Shown: piece by piece, positions 1 through 6,825 of the stretch
How positions within the stretch are numbered: position 1 is the stretch's first letter
Layout of the letters: every line of letters begins with the position of its first letter
Assembly: GCF_018304765.1 (NCBI RefSeq)
Contig: NZ_CP072643.1
Coordinates: 558,001-622,000 of the forward strand
DNA: 64,000 nucleotides
From: Chloracidobacterium sp. N
Lineage (GTDB): Bacteria; Acidobacteriota; Blastocatellia; Chloracidobacteriales; Chloracidobacteriaceae
Reading direction: 5' to 3'
Notes under the pieces: model-generated
What the model was told of the DNA's origin: nothing
The model's database searches: none
The model's input: only the letters and a program-made list of their open reading frames with translations
Made by a program: the position numbers and the translations under genes

Positions 1-123
1 CTGCCCCTACGCTAGACCTGCGGCAAACCGGCCCTGTTCCTGAACCTGCCCCATCGTGGTGCCCCATCATAAGGGTGATTTATGTATGTGGTTGCATAAA
101 GGCAGGTTATGTGGGATCGGTCA

Positions 124-154
124 TGTAGGGGCAGGTTTTGAACCTGCCCCTACA
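124..154. repeat. Perfect palindromic hairpin, likely dispersed repeat
   Basis: Bases 124-137 and 141-154 are exact reverse complements (14 bp stem, 3 nt loop) with the core GGGGCAGGTT. Parts of the same sequence recur nearby: CTGCCCCTAC at 1-10, GAACCTGCCCC at 42-52 and GGCAGGTTA at 101-109. This looks like a REP/MITE-type family element close to the 3' end of bchU. It has no T-run, so it is not a typical intrinsic terminator. The 197 nt left of bchU hold no gene that I can support. Confidence 0.6.
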
Positions 155-197
155 CGGGTTGTGGCCATGGGTTGAGGCGGTTTGTGTATCGGCGCAA

Positions 198-1268
198 TCA
201 CCCCTTGCGCGCCTGGTAGAGCACGTGGCCGTGGCGCTCGACCTTCCGGGCCTCCACCAAACCAAGCTGCTGGAACACGTCGAAGTATTCGTCCTGCCGC
301 TTGAAGGTCATCATTGCCGGATCAACCCCCACGCTGGTCAGGAAATGTGCCAGGTAGTCGTAGTTGGCCAAGCCACGTTCGTCGCGCAGCAGCATGTCAG
401 CCACGATGACGCGCCCGCCCGACGGCAGCGCCGCCTGCGCTTTCCCCAGCAGCATGGCGCACACCTGGGCGTTGAAGGGATAGAGAATGCGGGCAAACAG
501 TACGGCGTCGCAGGCCGGGTACGGATCGCGGTACATATCCAGGGCCACCGGCACAATGCGGTCAGACAATCCGTGCGCGGCCACGTTGTCCCGCACAATT
601 TCCAGCGCCGACGGCAGGTTGACCAGCGTGATGCGTTCGATAGACGGAAACCGCTTGGCCAGAGCAATCGCAATGTCGCCATTGCCGCCGCCGACATCGA
701 GCAGATGCGTGACGCCTTCGAGATCGGCTTCCTCCACGAGCAGGTTGCGGACGAAATGGTTGTTGCTGCGGTGGATTTCCTCGTAAAACGCGCTGTCTTC
801 GCGGGTTCTGGGCGGCCAGGGCGTCAGCGCCGTGAAGTCCATCTCGCCCCGGATGACCTTGGCCAGATGCAGGTGATACCGCTCCATAATCGTGACGGCG
901 TAGCGCACAAAAGGCTCCATGGTCAGGTTTTCGTTGGCCGGATTGGGCGGCAGGAAAAACTGGCGGGCAAAGGGCGTCAGCGCCAGCCGGCCTTCAGCAT
1001 CCCTGGTGAGCAGCTCCATTTCCACAAGCATGTCCGTAAACTTGACCAACCGGTTGAGACGGCTTCCGGTGGCGGTTGCCAGCGCCTCGACCGACTGGGG
1101 CTGCTCAGCCAGATGACCAAACAGACCAAGCTCATAGGCGGCCTTGAGGACAAACAGATCCACCGTGCCGCGATAGGTCATATCGCACGCACGCACATAC
1201 TGTTCATAGAGCGCATCATCGAGCACATCGGCCGGGTGTTCGGCGGCCGCTGGAACCGGACTTGACAT
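198..1268 (-). CDS. bchU: BchU, bacteriochlorophyllide C-20 methyltransferase
   Basis: SAM-dependent methyltransferase that methylates the C-20 meso position of the bacteriochlorophyllide d ring, giving the pigment c type used in chlorosomes. The 356-residue product has the N-terminal helical dimerisation domain and C-terminal Rossmann fold of the CrtF/BchU (Methyltransf_2) family. From memory it closely matches Chlorobaculum BchU: both carry PP.TRED followed by a YFEEIHRSN-like segment (FYEEIHRSN here), the SAM loop LLDVGGGNGDIA, and a DAVLF.RILY segment. Length is near the ~340 residues of the green sulfur enzyme. Start is ATG at 1268 with AAGGAG 7-8 nt upstream; the frame stays open further upstream but without homology. 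It is divergent from the small peptide gene at 1434. CrtF is the alternative, but the motif match favours BchU. Confidence 0.93.
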   Translation of the reverse strand: MSSPVPAAAEHPADVLDDALYEQYVRACDMTYRGTVDLFVLKAAYELGLFGHLAEQPQSVEALATATGSRLNRLVKFTDMLVEMELLTRDAEGRLALTPFARQFFLPPNPANENLTMEPFVRYAVTIMERYHLHLAKVIRGEMDFTALTPWPPRTREDSAFYEEIHRSNNHFVRNLLVEEADLEGVTHLLDVGGGNGDIAIALAKRFPSIERITLVNLPSALEIVRDNVAAHGLSDRIVPVALDMYRDPYPACDAVLFARILYPFNAQVCAMLLGKAQAALPSGGRVIVADMLLRDERGLANYDYLAHFLTSVGVDPAMMTFKRQDEYFDVFQQLGLVEARKVERHGHVLYQARKG

Positions 1269-1433
1269 AGGGAACTCCTTTGCCGGGCGACAGCCTGCCA
1301 GCCCGGAGATGATGGTGAGTGAAATCCTTATCCAACGTACAAAAACCGACGCTGATGCGCTATGTTGGTTTTGTAAGCTGGAGCCAAAGAGTGAGTTCCC
1401 CGCTCGAAACGTATCCAGAGGAGGGTCACTGCC
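1269..1433. promoter_or_regulatory. Divergent promoter region of bchU and the 35-aa gene
   Basis: This 165 nt interval must contain promoters for both divergent genes. An imperfect inverted repeat lies inside it: TACAAAAACCGAC at 1338-1350 and GTTGGTTTTGTA at 1364-1375, separated by 13 nt. Its size and position suit an operator shared by both genes. I cannot assign -35/-10 boxes with confidence; TATGTT at 1361-1366 is a weak -10 candidate for the plus gene. Confidence 0.45.
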
Positions 1434-1541
1434 ATGACGGCCATTCTGCTTGCCTGCCTGTTCGTCCTGGGTGGTTACGCGGCGTTGTGGGGCATCATCA
1501 AGCTTGTCGTTGCCAACACCAAGGACATCGCTGCCAACTAG
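1434..1541 (+). CDS. 35-residue single-helix membrane peptide
   Basis: Small ORF starting MTAILLACLFVLGG and ending KDIAAN. Roughly residues 3-27 form one hydrophobic membrane helix containing Tyr and Trp, followed by a short polar tail. Support for a real gene: a strong ribosome binding site (GAGGAGGG, about 8 nt before ATG), its own promoter space opposite bchU, and a perfect hairpin terminator 80 nt downstream. There is no long signal peptide and no Cys. One-helix peptides of this size are typical of photosystem, light-harvesting and cytochrome complexes, and the acidobacterial type-1 reaction centre is reported to contain small one-helix subunits. The location beside bchU suggests a photosynthetic role, but I recognise no specific family. 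Real gene: fairly sure. Function: inference only. Confidence 0.75.
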   Translation: MTAILLACLFVLGGYAALWGIIKLVVANTKDIAAN

Positions 1542-1620
1542 GTGCCAACCAGGCAACCGAGCCAACGGAAAAAGCCCGGCTTCAGCCACCGGAAGGCGGC
1601 ACGTCGCCGGGAACACCTTT

Positions 1621-1670
1621 CGCACCCGCCCTGGGAGGTTGACCTCCCAGGGCGGGTGCGTTTGTCTTTG
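1621..1670 (+). terminator. Strong intrinsic terminator after the 35-aa gene
   Basis: Bases 1621-1639 and 1642-1660 form a perfect 19 bp stem (CGCACCCGCCCTGGGAGGT) with a 2 nt centre, followed by TTTGTCTTTGTTT. This is the strongest terminator in the window and implies a highly expressed upstream transcript. The minus strand lacks a comparable T-run, so it works mainly for the plus strand. Confidence 0.9.
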
Positions 1671-2107
1671 TTTCAGGATTTCAAGGCGGCGCGTGGCACG
1701 GCCGTGTTTTGCCCGGATGATGGAAAGTACCGGTAGTGGCCGGTCACCCGCCAGGCAAACAGCACATCTTCCAGACTTGCGCAGACATGCGCTGGTGCCA
1801 ATGTTGTGAACGATGAGCGTGTCACCCGCAACCTCATCCACAGCCAGCCCAAACCACCGGCGACAGCGGACGTTCCAAAGTCGCTGGCGTGCCCGCCTGC
1901 CCCCCTACGGGTTGCCAGACTTCGGGACAGCAGGCAACAGCCCACAGCACCAGAATGACCGGAAGGGCAACCGGCCTGGCTTGTGCCCCTCACACCGGAA
2001 CGTCCTGCCTCCCAGTAGCCTGCGCTGACCAGCACTTTCGGCAGGAAACCGGTGCTGATGCCACCTGAGTGGGCATCCCATACGCACTGGGACAACTGTG
2101 GTGTGGT
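1671..2107. other. No convincing gene; possible degenerate minus-strand remnant
   Basis: About 440 nt between the terminator and the cysO/moeZ fusion. Reading frames are open on both strands, but composition is unprotein-like. Two minus-strand pieces in different frames look more natural: one with VDEVAGDTLIVHNIG near 1800-1850, and one with LEDVLFAWRVTGHYRYF near 1720-1780. Together they could be a frameshifted relic of a small gene. I do not recognise a family and claim no function. Confidence 0.25.
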
Positions 2108-3559
2108 TCAGTATTTTGGCACGCTGGGGTCAACATCATTTGACCAGGCCGTGATGCCGCCGGCCAGGTTGATGAGTTCCCCCGGAAAACCTGCATTTTT
2201 CAGCGCCTGGATGGCGCGGGCACTGCGTCCGCCCATCTTGCAGTGGACAATCGTCGTGCGCGTCGGGTCAATCTCATCCCGGCGGGCGACGACTTCTCCC
2301 AACGGAATGAGTTTGCTGTTCGGCAGGCGCGCGATGTCGTACTCGTGCGGCTCGCGGACATCAATGATCTGCAAGTCTTCACCCAGATCGAGACGGCGTT
2401 TGAGTTCCACCGCAGTGATTTCTTCCATGGCCGGTTTCTCCGTCGAAGCTGGCGGCTTGAGACCGCAAAATTGCTCGTAGTCAATGAGTTCCCGAATCGT
2501 CGGGTGGTCGCTGCACAGCACACACTGCGGATGTTTGCGCAGTTTGAGTTCACGGAATTTCATCCGCCAGGCGTCAAAGAGCAGCAGCCGCCCCAGCAGC
2601 ACGCCTTCAGCGCCGAGAATCAGCTTGATGGTCTCATTGGCCTGAATGGCACCGACAATGCCCGGCAGCACACCCAACACCCCCCCTTCAGCGCAGGACG
2701 GCACGAGTCCGGGCGGTGGCGGTTCGGGATACAGACAGCGGTAGCACGGACCACGCGATCCCCAGAAGACACTCGCCTGCCCCTCGAAGCGGAAAATCGA
2801 ACCATAGACGTTGGGCTTGTCGAGCAGCACGCAGGCGTCATTGACCAGGTAGCGGGTGGGAAAGTTGTCCGTGCCGTCCACGACGATGTCGTACTCGCGG
2901 ATGATGTCCAGTGCGTTGCGGCTCGTCAGACGGGTTTCGTGGATTTCGAGTTTGACGTTGGGATTGATGTCCTGAAGCCGGTCGCGCGCCGAAGCCACCT
3001 TCGGACGGCCGATGTCCTTCGTGCCGTGAATGATCTGCCGTTGCAGGTTCGAGGCATCCACCACGTCAAAATCCACAATGCCCAGCGTCCCGACGCCGGC
3101 CGCCGCCAGATACATCCCCAACGGTGCGCCCAGCCCTCCCGTCCCCACCATCAGAACGCGCGCCTGCTTGAGCCTGCGCTGGCCTTCCAGTCCCACTTCG
3201 GGCAGGATGAGATGGCGCCCATAGCGGGTGTATTCCTCCGGGGTCAGTTCAGGCAGCGGACGCCCGGCCGTATCACCATCCGGTGCGCCCCCGGCAATCG
3301 AAGGCACGATCATGACCGTTTCGCCGTCGCGCACCGGCGTTTCCAGCCCCTGAAGCGCGCGAATGTCCTCATCGCCGACGTAAACGTTGACGAAGCTGCG
3401 TACGGCACCCTGCTCATCGAAGAGGTGTTTTTTGAGTTCGGGGTGCGCGTTGCCCAGCGCCAGCAGGGCCTCGCCAGCCGTTGCGGCCGTCACTTCAATC
3501 TCCGCTTTGCCACCGGCAAAGCCACGTAACGCCGTTGGTATCAACACAGTGACAGGCAT
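2108..3559 (-). CDS. CysO-like sulfur carrier / MoeZ-type E1 / rhodanese fusion
   Basis: Three proteins in one 483-residue chain. Residues 1-91 are a ubiquitin-fold sulfur carrier resembling mycobacterial CysO (VTVLIPTALR, SFVNVYV, ending IAGG at 88-91). Residues ~107-355 are a MoeB/ThiF/MoeZ adenylating domain: P-loop GTGGLGAP at 139-146 and zinc cysteines C272, C275, C346, C349. Residues ~380-483 are a rhodanese domain with active-site loop C440-KMGGR. Known role of the parts: the E1 adenylates the carrier C-terminal glycine, the rhodanese supplies sulfur, and the thiocarboxylate donates it to cysteine synthesis. Oddity: the Gly-Gly is internal, followed by APDG, so it must be cut to expose a C-terminus. 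The JAMM protease gene ends 6 nt upstream. Start ATG at 3559. MoeB or ThiF function in cofactor synthesis is also possible. Confidence 0.9.
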   Translation of the reverse strand: MPVTVLIPTALRGFAGGKAEIEVTAATAGEALLALGNAHPELKKHLFDEQGAVRSFVNVYVGDEDIRALQGLETPVRDGETVMIVPSIAGGAPDGDTAGRPLPELTPEEYTRYGRHLILPEVGLEGQRRLKQARVLMVGTGGLGAPLGMYLAAAGVGTLGIVDFDVVDASNLQRQIIHGTKDIGRPKVASARDRLQDINPNVKLEIHETRLTSRNALDIIREYDIVVDGTDNFPTRYLVNDACVLLDKPNVYGSIFRFEGQASVFWGSRGPCYRCLYPEPPPPGLVPSCAEGGVLGVLPGIVGAIQANETIKLILGAEGVLLGRLLLFDAWRMKFRELKLRKHPQCVLCSDHPTIRELIDYEQFCGLKPPASTEKPAMEEITAVELKRRLDLGEDLQIIDVREPHEYDIARLPNSKLIPLGEVVARRDEIDPTRTTIVHCKMGGRSARAIQALKNAGFPGELINLAGGITAWSNDVDPSVPKY

Positions 3560-3565
3560 GGCACG

Positions 3566-3991
3566 TCATCCTTTCACGATGGATTCAGGGTTGAAGCGGC
3601 TGCGGTCAGCTTCCAGTTCCCAGGACTGCACCTCCCCGGCGCGTCCCTGCGCCACCGACACGATGACATAGGAATACACCGGCAGGGCATGGTCAAGGTC
3701 ATAACCCGATGGGACGGCCGGGTGATCGGGATGCGAGTGATAAAAGCCGATGATGTCGAGCTGGCGGCTGCGCGCATAGCGTTCGCCACGCATGAGTTCC
3801 TGCGGCGTGATGAGAAAACGGTTGCGCTTGGCGCTTTCCTCCCGCGCATTGGAAATCGGCATCACCTCCACCGTCGTTTTGCGGCCGTCGGCAGCAAAGG
3901 TGCCAAGCAGCAGGCCACAGCATTCGTAAGGGTAATCGGCTTCGCCATGGGCGCGGATGGCCGCTTCCTGTTCGGGTGTCAGCACCAGCAT
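3566..3991 (-). CDS. mec: JAMM/MPN+ metalloprotease, Mec-like
   Basis: A 141-residue stand-alone JAMM zinc protease. Visible metal and catalytic residues are E23 (YECCGLLLG), H85 and H87 (HSHP), S95 and D98 of the HxHx7SxxD motif. In Mycobacterium, Mec cleaves cysteine from the CysO-cysteine adduct made by CysM; related QbsD trims the C-terminus of a sulfur carrier. Here it sits between cysM (3 nt gap) and the carrier/E1 fusion (6 nt gap), so it most likely releases cysteine from the carrier and possibly also processes the internal Gly-Gly of the fusion. Translation is probably coupled across all three genes. Start ATG at 3991. Confidence 0.9.
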   Translation of the reverse strand: MLVLTPEQEAAIRAHGEADYPYECCGLLLGTFAADGRKTTVEVMPISNAREESAKRNRFLITPQELMRGERYARSRQLDIIGFYHSHPDHPAVPSGYDLDHALPVYSYVIVSVAQGRAGEVQSWELEADRSRFNPESIVKG

Positions 3992-3994
3992 CGT

Positions 3995-4933
3995 CTAGGG
4001 GTGTTTTCCTTCCGGGGGTTTTTCCTGCCAGATGTCCTCGCTCATGTAGCGCGTTCCCGAATCGCACAACACCGTCACCACCACGGAACCGGGCGGAAGC
4101 GTCTGGGCCAGATTGAGTGCGGCCACGACGTTGGCTCCGGCGCTTACGCCGACGAACAAACCCTCTTCGCGCGCCAGCCGGCGCATCATCGCCTGGGCCG
4201 CTTCCGTACCGACCTCAACGTTGGCATCCGCCAGGTGGGGGTCATAAATCCCCGGTACGAGCGCCGTCGCCATGTGCTTCATCCCTTCCAGCCCATGCAG
4301 CGGCGAGTCCGGCTGCATGGAGATGCACTGAACCGATGGATTGAGTTCCTTGAGTCGGCGTGACGTGCCGATGAATGTCCCCGACGTGCCCAGCCCGGCA
4401 ATGAAGTGCGTGATGCAGCCCCCGGTCTGCGCCCAAATCTCGTTGGCCGTGGTCTGGTAGTGCGCCTGCCAGTTGGCGTCGTTGTTGTACTGGTCGGGAT
4501 AGAAATACCGGTCCGGATACTCTGCGGCGAGCTGCCGGGCCAGACGTTGGGCGCCGTCCGTGGCTTCCAGTGGGTTCGTCTCGATGATTTCGGCCCCGTA
4601 GATGCGCAGCATTTTCTTGCGTTCGAGGCTGGCATTTTTGGGCAGGCACAACGTGACGGCGTACCCCAGGGATGCGCCGAGCATGGCGTAGGCAATACCG
4701 GTGTTGCCGCTGGTCGCATCCAGAATCGTCTTGCCGGGATAAAGCGCCCCGCGCCGTTCCCCGTCCCGGATCATGTTGAGCGCGGCCCGGTCTTTGACCG
4801 AACCGCCAGGGTTGAGATGTTCCGCTTTGGCGTACACTTCCACCCCTGCCGGCAGACCGGCGGTGACGCGCTGCAAACGGATGAGCGGCGTGTTGCCAAT
4901 CGCCGCCGCCAGGGTTCCGGGTGATTCAGCCAC
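3995..4933 (-). CDS. cysM: Cysteine synthase, CysM/type B
   Basis: PLP-dependent fold-type II enzyme of 312 residues. PLP lysine is K47 in NPGGSVKDR, the substrate loop is TSGNTG, and the phosphate-binding loop is GLGTSGT. C-terminal LCDSGTRYMSEDIW is typical. The family condenses O-acetylserine or O-phosphoserine with a sulfur donor. Context with mec and a CysO-like carrier argues that the donor is a protein thiocarboxylate, as in Mycobacterium tuberculosis CysM. Whether the acceptor is O-phosphoserine cannot be read from the sequence; the segment QPDSPLHGLEGMKHM resembles thermophile type-B enzymes. Third gene of four in the operon, 18 nt after prx. ATG at 4933. Confidence 0.9.
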   Translation of the reverse strand: MAESPGTLAAAIGNTPLIRLQRVTAGLPAGVEVYAKAEHLNPGGSVKDRAALNMIRDGERRGALYPGKTILDATSGNTGIAYAMLGASLGYAVTLCLPKNASLERKKMLRIYGAEIIETNPLEATDGAQRLARQLAAEYPDRYFYPDQYNNDANWQAHYQTTANEIWAQTGGCITHFIAGLGTSGTFIGTSRRLKELNPSVQCISMQPDSPLHGLEGMKHMATALVPGIYDPHLADANVEVGTEAAQAMMRRLAREEGLFVGVSAGANVVAALNLAQTLPPGSVVVTVLCDSGTRYMSEDIWQEKPPEGKHP

Positions 4934-4951
4934 GTTGCCTGCTCCCTGCCC

Positions 4952-5593
4952 TCAGACCGTTTTTTTCGAGAGATACCAGTCTATGACCTCATATTCACTG
5001 GCCTGCACCCGCGCGGCGGCATCGGCAACGGTCTGGGGTGGCGGAACGACCACCTTATCGCCCGGCCGCCAGTTGGCTGGCATCGAGCAGGCGTTGGCGT
5101 CAGCCGTCTGCAGGGCCTCCAGCGCCCGGAGGATTTCATCCATGTTCCGTCCCAGATTCATCGGGTAGTAAATGATGGCCCGGACAATGCCTTTGTCATC
5201 AATGATGAAGACGGCCCGCACCGTCGCCGTCTCCGATGCGCCGGGATGAATCAGCCCATACTTCTGGGCGACTTTCATATCCAGGTCAGCAATGACCGGG
5301 AACGTAATCCTGACGCCGAAGTGACGCTCGATGTCGCGTACCCAGGCAATGTGCGCCGGGACGGAATCCACCGACAGCCCGATGAGCTGCGCCTGCCGCT
5401 GCTCGAACTCGGCGGCCCGCTCGGCAAAAGCGACAAACTCCGTCGTGCAGACCGGGGTGAAGTCGGCCGGATGTGAAAACAGCACGACCCACTTGCCCTT
5501 GTAATCCGAAAGTCGAATGACCCCGTGCGTGGACTTGGCTTCAAAGTCAGGCGCGGGATCGTTGATGCGCGGGAGTGAAATGGCCGTTTCCAT
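4952..5593 (-). CDS. Peroxiredoxin, Prx6 type
   Basis: Thiol peroxidase of 213 residues reducing H2O2 and organic peroxides. Peroxidatic cysteine is C49 in the TPVCTTE motif; the long C-terminal arm with PANWRPGD is characteristic of the Prx6/1-Cys group found in archaea and thermophiles. A second cysteine, C169 (NACSMPANW), sits just before that motif and could act in resolution. First gene of the prx-cysM-mec-cysO/moeZ operon; RBS AGGTGA lies about 8 nt before ATG at 5593. The linkage suggests cysteine supply and peroxide defence are co-expressed. The 190 nt upstream (5594-5783) separate it from rnz and should hold the operon promoter; I see no clear regulator site. Confidence 0.92.
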   Translation of the reverse strand: METAISLPRINDPAPDFEAKSTHGVIRLSDYKGKWVVLFSHPADFTPVCTTEFVAFAERAAEFEQRQAQLIGLSVDSVPAHIAWVRDIERHFGVRITFPVIADLDMKVAQKYGLIHPGASETATVRAVFIIDDKGIVRAIIYYPMNLGRNMDEILRALEALQTADANACSMPANWRPGDKVVVPPPQTVADAAARVQASEYEVIDWYLSKKTV

Positions 5594-5783
5594 GGTTGAT
5601 CACCTCTGTTCAGGTTGCGGGTTGGCGTGTCTGACCGTCAATAAAACGGAGATTTTGTAAATGATACCGGAAATCCGGTCAACTCACGGCCGCACCATCC
5701 TCCCGTTGAAACCGCTCGGACGCAGACAAACCCGGCCGGGACAACAGGCCCAGGTCAGAACTGTGAGGCTGTTCTTGTGGTTA

Positions 5784-6743
5784 TCAACTTCTCTGCCGAA
5801 CCACGTTTGCCACGCCAGAGCGCACCGGATGGACTGTGTGGCGCAGCGGAACGGTCATGCCATCCGACAGGGCAATGACGTTGGGATGAACGGCTGCGGC
5901 TTCCTGCACAAAGGTTTCCGTCTGCCGGTAGCGCCGTGAAAAATGCGTGAGAACGAGCAACCCCGCTCCGGCTTCGCGGGCCACCGTCGCTGCCTGGCGG
6001 GCCGTCATGTGGCCGTAGCGTTCGGCTTCGGCCGCTTCACTTTCCAGAAAGGTCGCCTCACACAACAGGGTGTCCACTCCGGCTGCCAGGGCAAGGGCAC
6101 CGGCACAGGGTCGGCTGTCCATCACGAGCGCAAACGAACCGCCACGTTTGGCACGCCCCACTTCAGCCACCTGAAGGCGATGCCCGTTCGGCAGGTCAAG
6201 GAAGCCCTGCCGCTTGAGCTGCCCTACCACCGGGCCGCGCAACCCCAGCGCCTCCAGCTTTTCCGGGAGCAACGCCACCGTGTCCGGCTCCACCAGACGA
6301 TAGCCCCAGCTTTCAACCGTATGGTCAAGCGGGTGCGCCTCGATGCGGAAGCGCGCCGTCTCACAGATGACGCCGGGGGCGTCAACCGGATGCTCCCGAA
6401 TGACGGCCGTCTCCGTGAAAATGGAGGCCCGGCGCAGACGCTGAACGTACTCCGCACCTGACGCCGGGTAGTACAAATCCACGGGATGCGCCACACCATC
6501 CAGCGACAGGCGTTGGATGACGCCCGGCAGGCCCAGACAGTGATCGCCGTGCAGGTGCGTCAGAAAGATGGCCGTGATGTCGGAGGCCGCCACGCCAAAG
6601 TGCGTCATCTGGCGCTGTGTGCCCTCGCCGGGGTCAAACAGCAACCCGGCGTCGTCCCACCGGACAAAATACCCGTTGTGGTTGCGCTCGCGGGTGGGCA
6701 CCTGGCTGGAAGTGCCCAAGGCAATCAGGAGACGGTCTGACAC
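5784..6743 (-). CDS. rnz: Ribonuclease Z (tRNA 3' endonuclease)
   Basis: Metallo-beta-lactamase fold nuclease, 319 residues, the usual short-form length. Processes 3' ends of tRNA precursors. N-terminal LGTSSQVPTRERN matches the family start, the zinc motif is H63-L-H65-G-D67-H68, and the downstream metal ligands lie in GHMTARQAA and LTHFSRRY. The region around residues 150-215 corresponds to the exosite arm. ATG at 6743. It lies downstream of the large unknown gene on the same strand with an 82 nt gap. Confidence 0.92.
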   Translation of the reverse strand: MSDRLLIALGTSSQVPTRERNHNGYFVRWDDAGLLFDPGEGTQRQMTHFGVAASDITAIFLTHLHGDHCLGLPGVIQRLSLDGVAHPVDLYYPASGAEYVQRLRRASIFTETAVIREHPVDAPGVICETARFRIEAHPLDHTVESWGYRLVEPDTVALLPEKLEALGLRGPVVGQLKRQGFLDLPNGHRLQVAEVGRAKRGGSFALVMDSRPCAGALALAAGVDTLLCEATFLESEAAEAERYGHMTARQAATVAREAGAGLLVLTHFSRRYRQTETFVQEAAAVHPNVIALSDGMTVPLRHTVHPVRSGVANVVRQRS

Positions 6744-6825
6744 GGCACCTCCATCCTTTCACAGCCATCAGCGGCGCGCCGTGCCGCCACAGCTTCAGGC
6801 GCCGCCGCAGCCGACCGGAAAACCT

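Noticed and set aside
138-1265. Long plus-strand open frame opposite bchU
   Set aside because: Antisense shadow of a clearly homologous gene; its sequence is Arg/His/Gln-rich with no motif.
1673-2095. 140-codon minus-strand frame
   Set aside because: Ser/Gly/Cys-rich and unlike neighbours; at best part of a decayed gene, so not called as a CDS.
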